Source: CG2-30-58-95 sp964618215
GTDB lineage: Bacteria; Chloroflexota; Anaerolineae; Anaerolineales; Villigracilaceae
DNA length: 64,000 bases
Reading direction: 5' to 3'
Assembly: GCA_964618215.1 (NCBI GenBank)
Contig: CAZTZE010000007.1
Coordinates: forward strand, 42,736 to 106,735
This document shows positions 1 to 6,878 of the stretch, piece after piece (position 1 is the stretch's first letter; each line of letters begins with the position of its first letter). The notes below the pieces were generated by a model, which was not told the origin of the DNA, ran no database searches, and saw nothing but the letters and a program-made list of their open reading frames with translations. The position numbers were made by a program, and so were the translations under genes.

Positions 1-73
1 AAAAATAACCAACCGCCAAGCCCACGATCAGGGCGAGAGCCATAATCAAATAGTCCATTGGATTCGGATTCAT
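1..73 (-). CDS. rny: Partial CDS, N-terminus of a probable ribonuclease Y
   Basis: Only the first 24 codons lie in the window, reading leftward from an ATG at 73. They encode a short polar start followed by a hydrophobic helix (ALALIVGLAVGYF), the usual N-terminal membrane anchor of RNase Y. The ATG overlaps the recX stop as ATGA, so the two genes are translationally coupled. The recX-rny order is common in Gram-positive bacteria and Chloroflexota. The identification rests on the anchor and the neighbour only; another single-pass membrane protein is possible. Confidence 0.5.
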   Translation of the reverse strand, partial: MNPNPMDYLIMALALIVGLAVGYF

Positions 74-735
74 AGATTTTCCTCGTTGTCTGTTTTCTCC
101 CTACCGTCCGCCGTCTGGTGCATTTCTAACCAGACTTGAGAGACGAGCGGGGCAATCGTGGAATAAGAGAAGCCGCGCCGGGCCAGAAATCCGCTCAACT
201 TGTGGCGGAATTCGGAGCGTTCCAGCCCCTCCAGCCTGCGGACGTATTTCCGGGCCGCTTGCCGCGCCAGGGCTTCATCATCCACGCTTTCTTCCAGAAC
301 GGACTGAATGATCTCGTCATTCAAGCCTTTGCGCCGCAGTTCCATGCGCAAGACCGAGCGGCTGCGCGGCCGGAACTCAGTGCGGTTCTCGACCCAGGTG
401 TGGGCGAAGGCTTCGTCGTTCACCAGTCCATTCTGTTGAAGTCGTTCCAGGGTCGCCTCGATCAACGCCTCGGGAATGTTATGCTTGTTCAGGTTCTGCC
501 GCATCTCGGCTGTGGAGCGCGGCCGGTAGCTCAAAAAGTGCAGTGCCTTCTGGTAGACATTCTCCCGCGCATCCTCGGCCTGCAATGAAGCGATCTTCTC
601 CTCAGCCAGCGTTTGCCCAATTGTTAGCCAAGCGGCAACCACGCGGGTCAATCCAAAGGCAAATTCTCCATCCAGGTAGAGATTCACCCGCCGGGGATTT
701 TTCTTCTGAGGCTCGATTGCCGTTATCGTTTGCAT
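70..735 (-). CDS. recX: Regulatory protein RecX
   Basis: This 221-residue protein matches RecX, the small helical modulator that binds RecA filaments and limits or tunes recombinase activity. It has repeated three-helix modules, with the characteristic block ALHFLSYRPRSTAEMRQNL near residue 70 followed by RLQQNGLVNDEAFAHTWVENR, then arginine-rich repeats. I chose the ATG at 735 (MQTITAIE) because the open frame upstream runs through a GC-rich palindrome and has no RecX-like residues. recA is not adjacent upstream. The stop codon overlaps the next gene's start. Confidence 0.92.
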   Translation of the reverse strand: MQTITAIEPQKKNPRRVNLYLDGEFAFGLTRVVAAWLTIGQTLAEEKIASLQAEDARENVYQKALHFLSYRPRSTAEMRQNLNKHNIPEALIEATLERLQQNGLVNDEAFAHTWVENRTEFRPRSRSVLRMELRRKGLNDEIIQSVLEESVDDEALARQAARKYVRRLEGLERSEFRHKLSGFLARRGFSYSTIAPLVSQVWLEMHQTADGREKTDNEENL

Positions 736-1270
736 CAACACATCGCTCCAGCCGCTGTCCTTCGCGAAGCACTCCTGTGGAGCGGCGGCGGGGACGCCGC
801 CGGGAGCATCTGTTAAAAACACACAGCCGCAGGCCGCCTGCTTCCACCCCGAAGGGGTGTAGAAAGGGGCCACGGCTGTGGAAATGTTCCTGGTTATACC
901 TGCAGTCACATCCTGTCAGAAACAGAATGGGCAAAGCTCAAATCCTGCGACAGGTTATTCTGTCACCAGGATTAGGGGGTTATCGCCAAGTCGCCGGTGT
1001 GTATGGATACGCCTGTCCTGATCAAAATAGATAACAACAAACTCGGGAGGACCTGACTTCTCAATTTATTCTGCCCGAACGTTCCAAGGCATGGGGAGTA
1101 CCCCAGTATTTTCCAAGAGTTCCATCTGCAAGCCGTGGCCGCGGATTATGAGAGCGCGGCGTCAAAAGCTACCATCCAAATTGGATGTGGGTATATTATA
1201 CTTGAAAATGCCCGCTATGGTCATATTTTGGGCTCTTTGGGAATCGGCGTGGTAACCGCCCAAATGTAGG

Positions 1271-1286
1271 GCGAGATTAATCTCGC
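1271..1286. repeat. 16-bp perfect palindrome
   Basis: The sequence GCGAGATTAATCTCGC is a perfect self-complementary word. Related words built as GC-arm, ATT, centre, AAT, arm-GC occur elsewhere in the window (4358, 19040, 22465), which suggests one dispersed family with variable arms. Confidence 0.6.
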
Positions 1287-1392
1287 ATTACGGATGGCCG
1301 CCAGATATGGGGGTCTATCGCGGCAAATCCCAAAGAAACTTGACTCTCTGGGAATCGCCGGCATAGACCAGCAAATATGTTGGTAAGGGGTA

Positions 1393-1413
1393 GGACAAAT
1401 TGGCAATTTGTCC
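1393..1413. repeat. 21-bp palindrome with GGC centre
   Basis: Nine-base arms GGACAAATT and AATTTGTCC surround GGC. The core CAAATTGGCAATTTG is repeated at 22467-22481 directly after a flavoprotein stop codon, so this is a dispersed palindrome rather than a gene-specific operator. Confidence 0.6.
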
Positions 1414-1440
1414 CACATTTGCTCAATAAACCGGGGCAGA

Positions 1441-1501
1441 AGGTGACAGTCACCTGGCATTTCAGGGTATTTACTCGCTCAAGAACAGGTGACTGTCACC
1501 T
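1441..1501. repeat. 61-bp element with 15-bp perfect terminal inverted repeats
   Basis: AGGTGACAGTCACCT at 1441-1455 is the exact reverse complement of AGGTGACTGTCACCT at 1487-1501, with 31 bases between. Each arm is itself a near-palindrome around one central base. The arrangement could be a minimal mobile hairpin or a double operator about 90 bp upstream of maeB. Confidence 0.6.
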
Positions 1502-1590
1502 TAGTAAAAGTGACTATGCTAAAGTGAAAGAATTGTGACATAATAAGCCCGTTTCCTTTCACTTCCACCCATCCATTACCTGGAGGAACA

Positions 1591-3849
1591 ATGCTTAAAG
1601 TAACAGACGAAGAAGCCCTGGAATATCATCGTTTAAAGGGTAAACCGGGCAAAATATCAGTTGTCCCGACCAAGCCGATGGACACCCAACGCGATTTGAG
1701 CCTGGCCTATTCGCCCGGCGTGGCGGTGCCGGTGCTTGAAATCGAAAAAGACCCGAAAACGGCTTACGAGTACACCTCCAAGGGCAACCTGGTGGCAGTC
1801 ATTTCGAACGGCACGGCCATCCTTGGCCTGGGCGACCGCGGCGCGCTGGCATCCAAGCCTGTCATGGAAGGCAAGGGCGTGCTTTTCAAGAAGTTTGCGG
1901 ATATTGACGTTTTCGATATCGAAGTGGACAGTCATGATCCCGACGAAATCATCACTGTGGTCAAAGCCATCGCGCAAACTTTTGGCGGCATCAACCTGGA
2001 AGATATCAAAGCGCCAGAGTGTTTCTACATCGAAGAGACCCTCAAGGGCATGCTCGACATCCCCGTCTTTCATGACGACCAGCACGGCACGGCGATCATC
2101 TCTGCCGCGGCCCTTGCCAACAGCCTGGAGATCGTCGGCAAGCGCTTCGACAAGATCCGCATGGTCATCTCCGGGGCTGGCGCTTCGGCCATCTCCTGCG
2201 CCGAGCTTGCCATCCGCTGGGGCGTCAGGCGAGAGAACATCATGCTGGCCGATAGCAAAGGCGTGGTTTACAAAGGCCGGACAGAAGGGATGAATAAGTA
2301 CAAGGAACGCTTCGCCATCGAGACCGACGCCCGCACCCTGGCCGACGCCATGCGCGGCTGCGACGTGTTCTACGGCCTTTCCATTGCCAACGTGCTTTCC
2401 CCCGAAGTCGTCAAGACGATGGCCGAGCGCCCGATCATCTTTGCGATGGCCAATCCCGATCCCGAAATCAGGCCCGAACTGGCGCGCGAGGCGCGTCCCG
2501 ACGCAATCATCGCCACTGGTCGCTCCGACTACGCCAATCAGGTCAACAACGTGCTCGGCTTCCCGTTCATCTTCCGCGGCGCGTTGGACGTACGCGCCAG
2601 GGCGATCAACGAGGAGATGAAAGTAGCCGCATCGCATGCCCTGGCCGACCTCACAAAAGAAGACGTGCCTGATAGCGTCTTGCGCGCCTATGGCGTGGAT
2701 AGTCTGAAATTCGGCCCCGATTACATTATTCCCAAGCCGCTCGATCCACGCGTCATCCTGTGGGAATCGCCGGCGGTTGCTAAAGCTGCGATGGAGTCTG
2801 GGGTGGCCCGCAAGATGGTTGACCTGGATGAGTATCGCGAACAATTGGCTTACCGGCTGGGCAAGGGTGAGCGCGTGCGCTACTTCATCATGAATAAGGC
2901 CAGGTCTGCCAGGCCGCTCAAACGCATCGTCTTTGCAGAGGGTGAGGAGGCCAAGATCATCCGCGCCGCGACGCAGATAGTGGACGAGGAGATCGCCACC
3001 CCGATCCTGATCGGCCGCCCGGATGTTATCCTGAAAAAAGCCGCTGAACTCGGCATGAACTGCTGCGCGGAGATCATTGACCCGGCTAATTTCCCGAAGA
3101 TTGATGCGTACGCCAGGGCTTATCATGAACTGCGCGAGCGCAAGGGCATCACCTCGGCGCATGCTTATAAGCGCGTGCGTGAACCGAATGTCTTTGGCCC
3201 GCTGATGGTCAAGATGGGCGATGCCGACGCGTTCGTTTCCGGCCTGACCTACGAATACCCGGATGTCATCCGACCGGCGTTGCAGATCCACCACACGCGC
3301 CCCGGCGCGAGACTGGTGACGGGTGTCTACATCATGATCGTGGAGGACCGCGTCTTCCTGTTCACGGACGCCACCGTCAACATTGACCCGTCCTCCGAAG
3401 ACCTGGCCGAGATCGCCGGCCGCGCCGCCGAATTTGCCCGCCAGCTCGAACTCGAGCCGCGCGTGGCTTTCCTCTCCTTCTCCAACTTTGGCTCTACGCC
3501 CCATCCATACCAGGCGAAGGTCGCCAGGGCGGTTGAGCTTTTCAAGGGGCGCTACCCGGGCATCCGCGCGGACGGCGAGATGCAGGCTGATACGGCTGTG
3601 GTATCCGAAATTGCCGACGAGCGTTATCCCTTCAGCGCGGTCAAGGACGCCAACGTGCTGGTCTTTCCCTCGCTCGAATCGGCCAACATCGCCTACAAGC
3701 TGCTCGCCCGCCTGGGCAACGCCAAGGCGATTGGCCCGATCCTGCTTGGGATGGGCGCGCCCGTTCACGTCCTGCAGACCGGCGACGAGGTGAACGACAT
3801 CGTCCAGGTGGCTGCGGTGGCGGCGATGGACGCCATCCAACGCAAGTAG
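1591..3849 (+). CDS. maeB: NADP-dependent malic enzyme with C-terminal phosphotransacetylase-like domain
   Basis: This 752-residue protein has the two-domain MaeB architecture. The malic enzyme catalytic and NAD(P)-binding domains occupy about residues 1-410 (DLSLAYSPGVAVP, HDDQHGTAI, VISGAGASAI, ANPDPEI), and a phosphate acetyl/butyryl transferase-like domain fills about 430-752. It converts malate to pyruvate and CO2 with NADPH formation, linking the TCA cycle to pyruvate. In characterised MaeB proteins the second domain is mainly regulatory (acetyl-CoA binding). The ATG follows TGGAGG at a good distance. It is transcribed alone, between a repeat-rich spacer and an intrinsic terminator. Confidence 0.95.
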   Translation: MLKVTDEEALEYHRLKGKPGKISVVPTKPMDTQRDLSLAYSPGVAVPVLEIEKDPKTAYEYTSKGNLVAVISNGTAILGLGDRGALASKPVMEGKGVLFKKFADIDVFDIEVDSHDPDEIITVVKAIAQTFGGINLEDIKAPECFYIEETLKGMLDIPVFHDDQHGTAIISAAALANSLEIVGKRFDKIRMVISGAGASAISCAELAIRWGVRRENIMLADSKGVVYKGRTEGMNKYKERFAIETDARTLADAMRGCDVFYGLSIANVLSPEVVKTMAERPIIFAMANPDPEIRPELAREARPDAIIATGRSDYANQVNNVLGFPFIFRGALDVRARAINEEMKVAASHALADLTKEDVPDSVLRAYGVDSLKFGPDYIIPKPLDPRVILWESPAVAKAAMESGVARKMVDLDEYREQLAYRLGKGERVRYFIMNKARSARPLKRIVFAEGEEAKIIRAATQIVDEEIATPILIGRPDVILKKAAELGMNCCAEIIDPANFPKIDAYARAYHELRERKGITSAHAYKRVREPNVFGPLMVKMGDADAFVSGLTYEYPDVIRPALQIHHTRPGARLVTGVYIMIVEDRVFLFTDATVNIDPSSEDLAEIAGRAAEFARQLELEPRVAFLSFSNFGSTPHPYQAKVARAVELFKGRYPGIRADGEMQADTAVVSEIADERYPFSAVKDANVLVFPSLESANIAYKLLARLGNAKAIGPILLGMGAPVHVLQTGDEVNDIVQVAAVAAMDAIQRK

Positions 3850-3871
3850 TCATTGCAGGCTCCTCTACAGG

Positions 3872-3930
3872 ATCCTCCCGCAGGGCTTGTCCTGAGTGCC
3901 GCGAAGGATCAGAACCTGTGGGAGGATTTT
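3872..3930 (+). terminator. Intrinsic terminator of maeB
   Basis: The arms ATCCTCCCGCAG (3872-3883) and CTGTGGGAGGAT (3916-3927) pair over 12 bp with one G-U pair and are followed by a T-rich run. The loop carries a variant of the dispersed CTTGTCCTGAGTGCC...GAAGGA repeat, so the terminator may have been built from a repeat. Confidence 0.6.
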
Positions 3931-3940
3931 CATTTTATGC

Positions 3941-3946
3941 TACAAT
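3941..3946 (+). promoter_or_regulatory. -10 box TACAAT, leaderless start
   Basis: TACAAT ends 6 nt before the ATG at 3953, so transcription should begin at or next to the start codon. The same spacing recurs at several other genes in this window. Confidence 0.55.
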
Positions 3947-3952
3947 AAACCT

Positions 3953-4357
3953 ATGCCCGACCTGCCTCCCTTTCAATCGCCCACACTGCGAGTGCATAAA
4001 CGCCAGCGTTTCTGGCAGATTATCGCGCCGATGATGCTGGTGATCCTGCTTGCTCTTATTGCAGGAGGCTTCACCCTGGCGGACGATGCGGGTCTAACCC
4101 GACCTGGGGCGGATGTCGCCATTATCTGGCTGGTCGCGCCGCTGATGCTTTTCGCGCTGCTCTGCATGGTCGTGCTTGGTGGGATGATCTACGCCATCGC
4201 CCGCCTGATGAAAATCACGCCGCGCTACACCCTCCAGGCTCAAAACTTCGTTTTACGGCTCACGGCCGGAGTGAAGCGCGGCGCGGATGCAGCGGTCAAG
4301 CCGATTGTGTGGCTGGAACAGGCGCGGGCAGTGTTGAAATCGTTGTTCAAGTTGTAG
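3953..4357 (+). CDS. Small two-helix membrane protein, unknown function
   Basis: The 134-residue product has a basic N-terminus (RVHKRQRFW), two strongly hydrophobic segments at about 22-42 and 62-90, and an amphipathic C-terminal region ending in a basic helix. I do not recognise a named family. I chose the ATG at 3953 because a TACAAT box ends 6 nt before it, which gives a leaderless transcript; the longer frame would run into the maeB terminator. The gene is followed by a palindromic repeat and another small membrane protein, possibly co-transcribed. Confidence 0.7.
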   Translation: MPDLPPFQSPTLRVHKRQRFWQIIAPMMLVILLALIAGGFTLADDAGLTRPGADVAIIWLVAPLMLFALLCMVVLGGMIYAIARLMKITPRYTLQAQNFVLRLTAGVKRGADAAVKPIVWLEQARAVLKSLFKL

Positions 4358-4436
4358 GGCGGGATTCCAATCCCGCCGGAGAGTGGTGGTGGGATTCCAA
4401 TCCCGTCTGAAGGTGTTGGCGGGATAGAATCCCGCC
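4358..4436. repeat. Three tandem palindromes of the GGCGGGATT-AATCCCGCC family
   Basis: Copies lie at 4358-4377 (perfect, centre CC), 4391-4404 (core only) and 4418-4436 (centre variant). The first begins immediately after a stop codon. Each can form a hairpin in the transcript. Confidence 0.7.
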
Positions 4437-4458
4437 TACCGACGAAAGGATTGCCATC

Positions 4459-4692
4459 ATGGAACAAAACGCAATTATGGAAACCCCCGAAACCGATAAT
4501 ACGTGGAAGGTCAAGACGCTGCTCATCGGCGCGACCCTCGGCGCGCTGACCGGTCTCGGCGCGGCCTACCTGCTGACCAAGCGCGCCGAGCAGTCCGGCC
4601 AGCAATTGGCGATCACACCCGGCAAAGGGGTGAAGCTGGGGGTGCTCATCGCCGGATTGCTGCGCTCGATTTTGTCGCTGGGGGAGGATTAG
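4459..4692 (+). CDS. Small single-pass membrane protein, unknown function
   Basis: The 77-residue product has an acidic N-terminus, one glycine-rich hydrophobic helix at about 20-40 (LLIGATLGALTGLGAAYLL), a short basic loop and a second mildly hydrophobic segment near 55-72. The layout resembles YtxH-like small envelope proteins, but no firm family motif is present. A good Shine-Dalgarno sequence (AAAGGA) precedes the ATG. It sits downstream of another small membrane protein and may belong to the same transcript. Confidence 0.65.
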   Translation: MEQNAIMETPETDNTWKVKTLLIGATLGALTGLGAAYLLTKRAEQSGQQLAITPGKGVKLGVLIAGLLRSILSLGED

Positions 4693-4927
4693 GCGCTTAC
4701 AAGTGAAATTCTTGTTTTTGCCTGCACTTGCGCAGGTACAAGTGTGCAAGAACTTTTGAACCGCTAAGCACGTGAAGAACGCTAAGAAAACCTTTTAAAA
4801 AATCTTCGCGCTCTCTCGCCCCCGTTCTTCGCGAAGCACCCTGCGGGTTGGGGGTTGCGGTCTTCGCGGCCTGCCCCCGTTCTTTGAGGGTGAGCCTTTT
4901 TGGTTTCGGCTCGTCCGAGTTAGGTGA

Positions 4928-5209
4928 ATGAACAAGATCCATGAGGTAATTGTTGCTACTGACCCAGCCACATTGCATCTCACTGTTGATGACAAAACCT
5001 ATCATCTGCGCTGGGAGGAATGCTCGCCGCGCCTGGCTAAAGCCACCGCCGCTCAAAGAGCACATTTGGAAGTCTCGCCTTCGGGGTATGGCATCCACTG
5101 GCCTGAAATTGACGAGGATCTGGCTATTACTCCTCTCATCCAGCAAACCAGCGGCATAGAGCAAGAAATAATGCAGGTCGCCGAAAAGAAGGCGAAGTAC
5201 GGTAAATAG
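4928..5209 (+). CDS. DUF2442-family protein, first cassette gene
   Basis: The 93-residue product matches the DUF2442 pattern: an N-terminal beta region, a conserved Trp before a P-L segment (LRWEECSPRLAKAT), and the terminal signature YGIHWPEIDEDLAI. DUF2442 proteins are often encoded beside DUF4160 proteins as putative toxin-antitoxin pairs, but this copy has no DUF4160 partner. It ends in QVAEKKAKYGK, a tail shared with the proteins at 5624 and 6284. The gene is followed by a palindrome and then a 120-bp copy of the rlmI 3' end. Function is unproven. Confidence 0.75.
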   Translation: MNKIHEVIVATDPATLHLTVDDKTYHLRWEECSPRLAKATAAQRAHLEVSPSGYGIHWPEIDEDLAITPLIQQTSGIEQEIMQVAEKKAKYGK

Positions 5210-5220
5210 CCGCGAAGATT

Positions 5221-5241
5221 CCGTTTTCTCAAAGAAAACGG
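5221..5241. repeat. Palindrome CCGTTTTCT-CAA-AGAAAACGG
   Basis: Nine-base arms surround three bases. The same word, extended to a 31-bp palindrome, occurs at 55464-55494 upstream of greA. It may act as a terminator or be a dispersed hairpin repeat. Confidence 0.6.
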
Positions 5242-5250
5242 GTTCGTGAT

Positions 5251-5370
5251 CTAACACACACTAATCCCTTCAAAATACATCCCCTTGGGGAAATTCAACG
5301 CCACAGGGTGATCCGGCGCTTGCGAGAGATATTCCACGATTTGCGCCTCTACACCGGCATTCAGTGCGGC
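5251..5370 (-). pseudogene. Copy A of the rlmI 3' end (about 40 codons plus stop)
   Basis: On the minus strand this 120-bp stretch encodes AALNAGVEAQIVEYLSQ..., then DHPVALNFPKGMYFEGISVC and a stop. It is clearly homologous to the last 40 codons of the intact methyltransferase gene ending at 7688. There is no start codon and no upstream coding homology, so it is a gene fragment. Several substitutions (for example PEGAYLKG changed to PKGMYFEG) make it the most diverged copy. Homology stops sharply at about 5370, just before the promoter of the next cassette. Confidence 0.85.
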
Positions 5371-5383
5371 GGAGAAAGCGTGC

Positions 5384-5389
5384 TATAAT
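5384..5389 (+). promoter_or_regulatory. -10 box TATAAT of the DUF4160-DUF2442 cassette
   Basis: TATAAT lies 14 bp after the end of rlmI copy A and 17 bp before the ATG at 5407. The word TGCTATAATTT also occurs at about 6116-6126, and TATAATTT occurs just after rlmI copy B. Confidence 0.55.
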
Positions 5390-5406
5390 TTTCGCTGGAG
5401 ACAGGA

Positions 5407-5643
5407 ATGCCAACTGTATTGATTGTAGGTCCCTATCGCTTTTTCTTTGTCTCACTTGATCGTGGCGAACCGCCGCACATTCACATCCAACGGGAAAAAA
5501 TGGTTGCCAAATTCTGGCTCGACCCTGTGGCATTGGAACGTGGTGGTGGTTTCAAACCGCAAGAGTTGAACAAACTATTCAAGATCACCCAGGAAAATCG
5601 CGACTTTTTACTGGAGCGCTGGAATGAGCACCTTGGAGATTGA
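5407..5643 (+). CDS. DUF4160-family protein, putative toxin-antitoxin component
   Basis: The 78-residue product has the DUF4160 signature: a beta-hairpin start (IVGPYRFFFVSLDRGEPPHIHIQ) with the conserved EPPHIH motif, followed by KFWLDPVALERGGGF and a helical C-terminus (NRDFLLERWNEHL). DUF4160-DUF2442 pairs are predicted toxin-antitoxin modules, with the biochemical activity unsettled. The gene overlaps the DUF2442 gene at 5624 by 20 nt, so the pair is translationally coupled. GGAGACAGGA precedes the ATG. Confidence 0.85.
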   Translation: MPTVLIVGPYRFFFVSLDRGEPPHIHIQREKMVAKFWLDPVALERGGGFKPQELNKLFKITQENRDFLLERWNEHLGD

Positions 5644-5977
5644 AATAGAAGAAGCGCGTGCACAAGATGTGCGCGTGGATGACAACATCCTTGCCGTTGA
5701 CCTGACCGACGGGCGAACCATTATTACGCCGCTGGCCTGGTATCCGCGCCTGGTATATGGGACGCCGGAGGAGCGCGTCAATTTCGAGATCGTCGGTGAC
5801 GGAAGGTACCTCCATTGGCCTGATTTGGACGAGGACTTAACCGTTGCCGGCATTTTGTTGGGGCGGCCATCCGGCGAAAGCCAGCGCTCGTTCAAACGCT
5901 GGCTGGAAGCGCGTGAGAGCGCAATCAGGCAACCTGCCCATCAGATCGCCGAAAAGAAGACGAAGTATGGTAAATAA
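5624..5977 (+). CDS. DUF2442-family protein, partner of DUF4160
   Basis: This 117-residue DUF2442 protein has the core LAWYPRLVYGTPEERVNFEIV followed by the terminal signature YLHWPDLDEDLTVAGIL. A charged extension (about residues 85-117) ends in QIAEKKTKYGK. It overlaps the upstream DUF4160 gene by 20 nt and is probably its antitoxin-like partner. The tail matches those of the proteins at 4928 and 6284, but with different third-codon bases, so the similarity is kept at protein level. Confidence 0.85.
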   Translation: MSTLEIEIEEARAQDVRVDDNILAVDLTDGRTIITPLAWYPRLVYGTPEERVNFEIVGDGRYLHWPDLDEDLTVAGILLGRPSGESQRSFKRWLEARESAIRQPAHQIAEKKTKYGK

Positions 5978-6017
5978 CAGAGGTTGATTGCGGCGATTGA
6001 TCAGGCGATGAAGAACC

Positions 6018-6057
6018 AGTGATCAGTGTTCAGTAATCAGTTTTCAGTGAGCAGTGG
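6018..6057. repeat. Degenerate tandem repeat, unit like TCAGTGATCAG
   Basis: Five to six imperfect copies of an 8-10 bp word containing CAGT follow the DUF2442 stop codon. A similar word, GATCAGTGAACAACTATCCGTGAGCAG, appears within sbcC. Confidence 0.6.
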
Positions 6058-6160
6058 AAGGGAAAGTGCCAGAGACTTCCTCGGCTCTGGCGCTTTTTGA
6101 TTCGCGCTGAGAAGTGCTATAATTTGGGCTCTCTGGGAATCGCCGTGATTAAAACCTTTT

Positions 6161-6251
6161 GTACACGGATTGCACGGATTTCACGGAATCTCACGGAGAA
6201 AACTTTAAAAAATCCGTGTTTTTTCCGTGTTCGTCCGTGTAATCCGTGTAC
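6161..6251. repeat. Inverted repeat of CACGGATT words
   Basis: GTACACGGATTGCACGG at 6161-6177 pairs with CCGTGTAATCCGTGTAC at 6235-6251 with one mismatch. Both arms are themselves built of 7-9 bp repeats of TCACGGA, so the region can fold into a long imperfect hairpin. Confidence 0.7.
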
Positions 6252-6283
6252 AAATCACGGTAACTCCCGATGAACCAAAAACT

Positions 6284-6598
6284 ATGAAAAAGGCGAATAA
6301 CATCTCCGAAAACGATGACATGTTGCCCGAATATGACTTTACGGGCAAAAAAGGTGTGCGTGGAAAATATTACCGGGCCATGCAGCAGGGATACACTGTT
6401 CGCATTGAAAACGAAGACGGCACGGTAACCGTTCAACATTTTCCGCCAGAGAAAACCGCCGTCACCCTCGACCCCGATGTGCGCGCTTATTTCCCGGATG
6501 CTGAGAGCGTCAACCGCACTCTGCGTTCGCTGATTGCCTTGATTCCCGAAAGAAGCGGCAAGCAGGTAGCAGAAAAGAAGACGAAGTACGGCAAATAG
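6284..6598 (+). CDS. Small antitoxin-like protein with AEKKTKYGK tail
   Basis: The 104-residue product starts at the ATG at 6284; the upstream extension is repeat-encoded. It contains YDFTGKKGVRGKYYRAM, then a beta region (YTVRIENEDGTVTVQHF) and a segment LDPDVRAYFPDAESVNRTLRSLI. The last resembles the short ribbon-helix-helix-like segment of antitoxins that recognise their own promoter. I cannot assign a named family. The end QVAEKKTKYGK is shared with both DUF2442 proteins nearby. There is no obvious toxin partner next to it. Confidence 0.7.
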   Translation: MKKANNISENDDMLPEYDFTGKKGVRGKYYRAMQQGYTVRIENEDGTVTVQHFPPEKTAVTLDPDVRAYFPDAESVNRTLRSLIALIPERSGKQVAEKKTKYGK

Positions 6599-6729
6599 CA
6601 GATCCAGCAACCCTTAGAAAAAGCGCCAGGGGCTTTTGGCTCCTCTGGCGCTTTTGGTTCCTTTGAGAAGTAGTGACGGCTTCAGCTGTTAGAGCGACTA
6701 TCCTAAAGGATGCTTCGCGAAAGTCGCCA

Positions 6730-6850
6730 CTACAACTTCACACACACCAACCCCTTCAAATACGCCCCCTCGGGGAAATTCAACGCCACGGGGTGATCCG
6801 GCGCTTGCGAGAAATGCTCGATAATCTGAGCTTGCGCACCGGCATCCAGT
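6730..6850 (-). pseudogene. Copy B of the rlmI 3' end (about 40 codons plus stop)
   Basis: On the minus strand it encodes LDAGAQAQIIEHFSQAPDH and continues PVALNFPEGAYLKGLVCVKL with a stop. It matches the last 40 codons of the intact gene at 7688-8920 and keeps what is probably the ancestral C-terminus (GLVCVKL). It has almost the same length and end point as copy A. Homology breaks off about 17 bp before the TATAAT of the MntA-HepT cassette. Confidence 0.87.
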
Positions 6851-6866
6851 GTGGATGAAAGGGGAG

Positions 6867-6872
6867 TATAAT
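6867..6872 (+). promoter_or_regulatory. -10 box TATAAT, leaderless start of mntA
   Basis: TATAAT ends 6 nt before the ATG at 6879. It lies just past the boundary of rlmI copy B, so each cassette seems to carry its promoter right after the rlmI fragment. Confidence 0.55.
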
Positions 6873-6878
6873 TTGAGT

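Larger units (their letters stand above)
736..1590. other. Repeat-rich 855-bp intergenic region upstream of malic enzyme
   Basis: I see no convincing gene here. The short frames on both strands are made of repeat sequence. It contains a GC-rich palindrome at about 781-801 and the palindromes at 1271-1286, 1393-1413 and 1441-1501 listed separately. A word resembling CTCTCTGGGAATCGCCG occurs near 1232-1250 and 1348-1365 and recurs near 6130-6146. A likely maeB promoter lies in the AT-rich stretch around 1515-1560. Confidence 0.6.
5978..6283. other. 306-bp spacer made of repeats
   Basis: No gene is apparent. It holds a degenerate tandem repeat of CAGTGATCAGTGTTCAGT type at 6018-6057, a TGCTATAATTT promoter-like word at about 6116-6126 followed by the GGGAATCGCCG word also seen upstream of maeB, and the inverted repeat at 6161-6251. 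Confidence 0.6.

Noticed and set aside
1221..1460. 79-codon frame in the spacer upstream of maeB
   Set aside because: It is translated from palindromes at 1271 and 1393 and the GGGAATCGCCG word; no ribosome site and no family.
1657..3840. 727-codon open frame antisense to malic enzyme
   Set aside because: It mirrors the codon structure of maeB in GC-rich DNA, has His/Asp/Gly-rich low-complexity composition and no recognisable domain.
4693..4927. Further rlmI 3'-end copy upstream of the first DUF2442 gene
   Set aside because: I looked for the CCCTTCAAATACG and CGGGGAAATTCA words and found none; the stretch holds AACGCTAAG and CCCCGTTCTT-type repeats instead.
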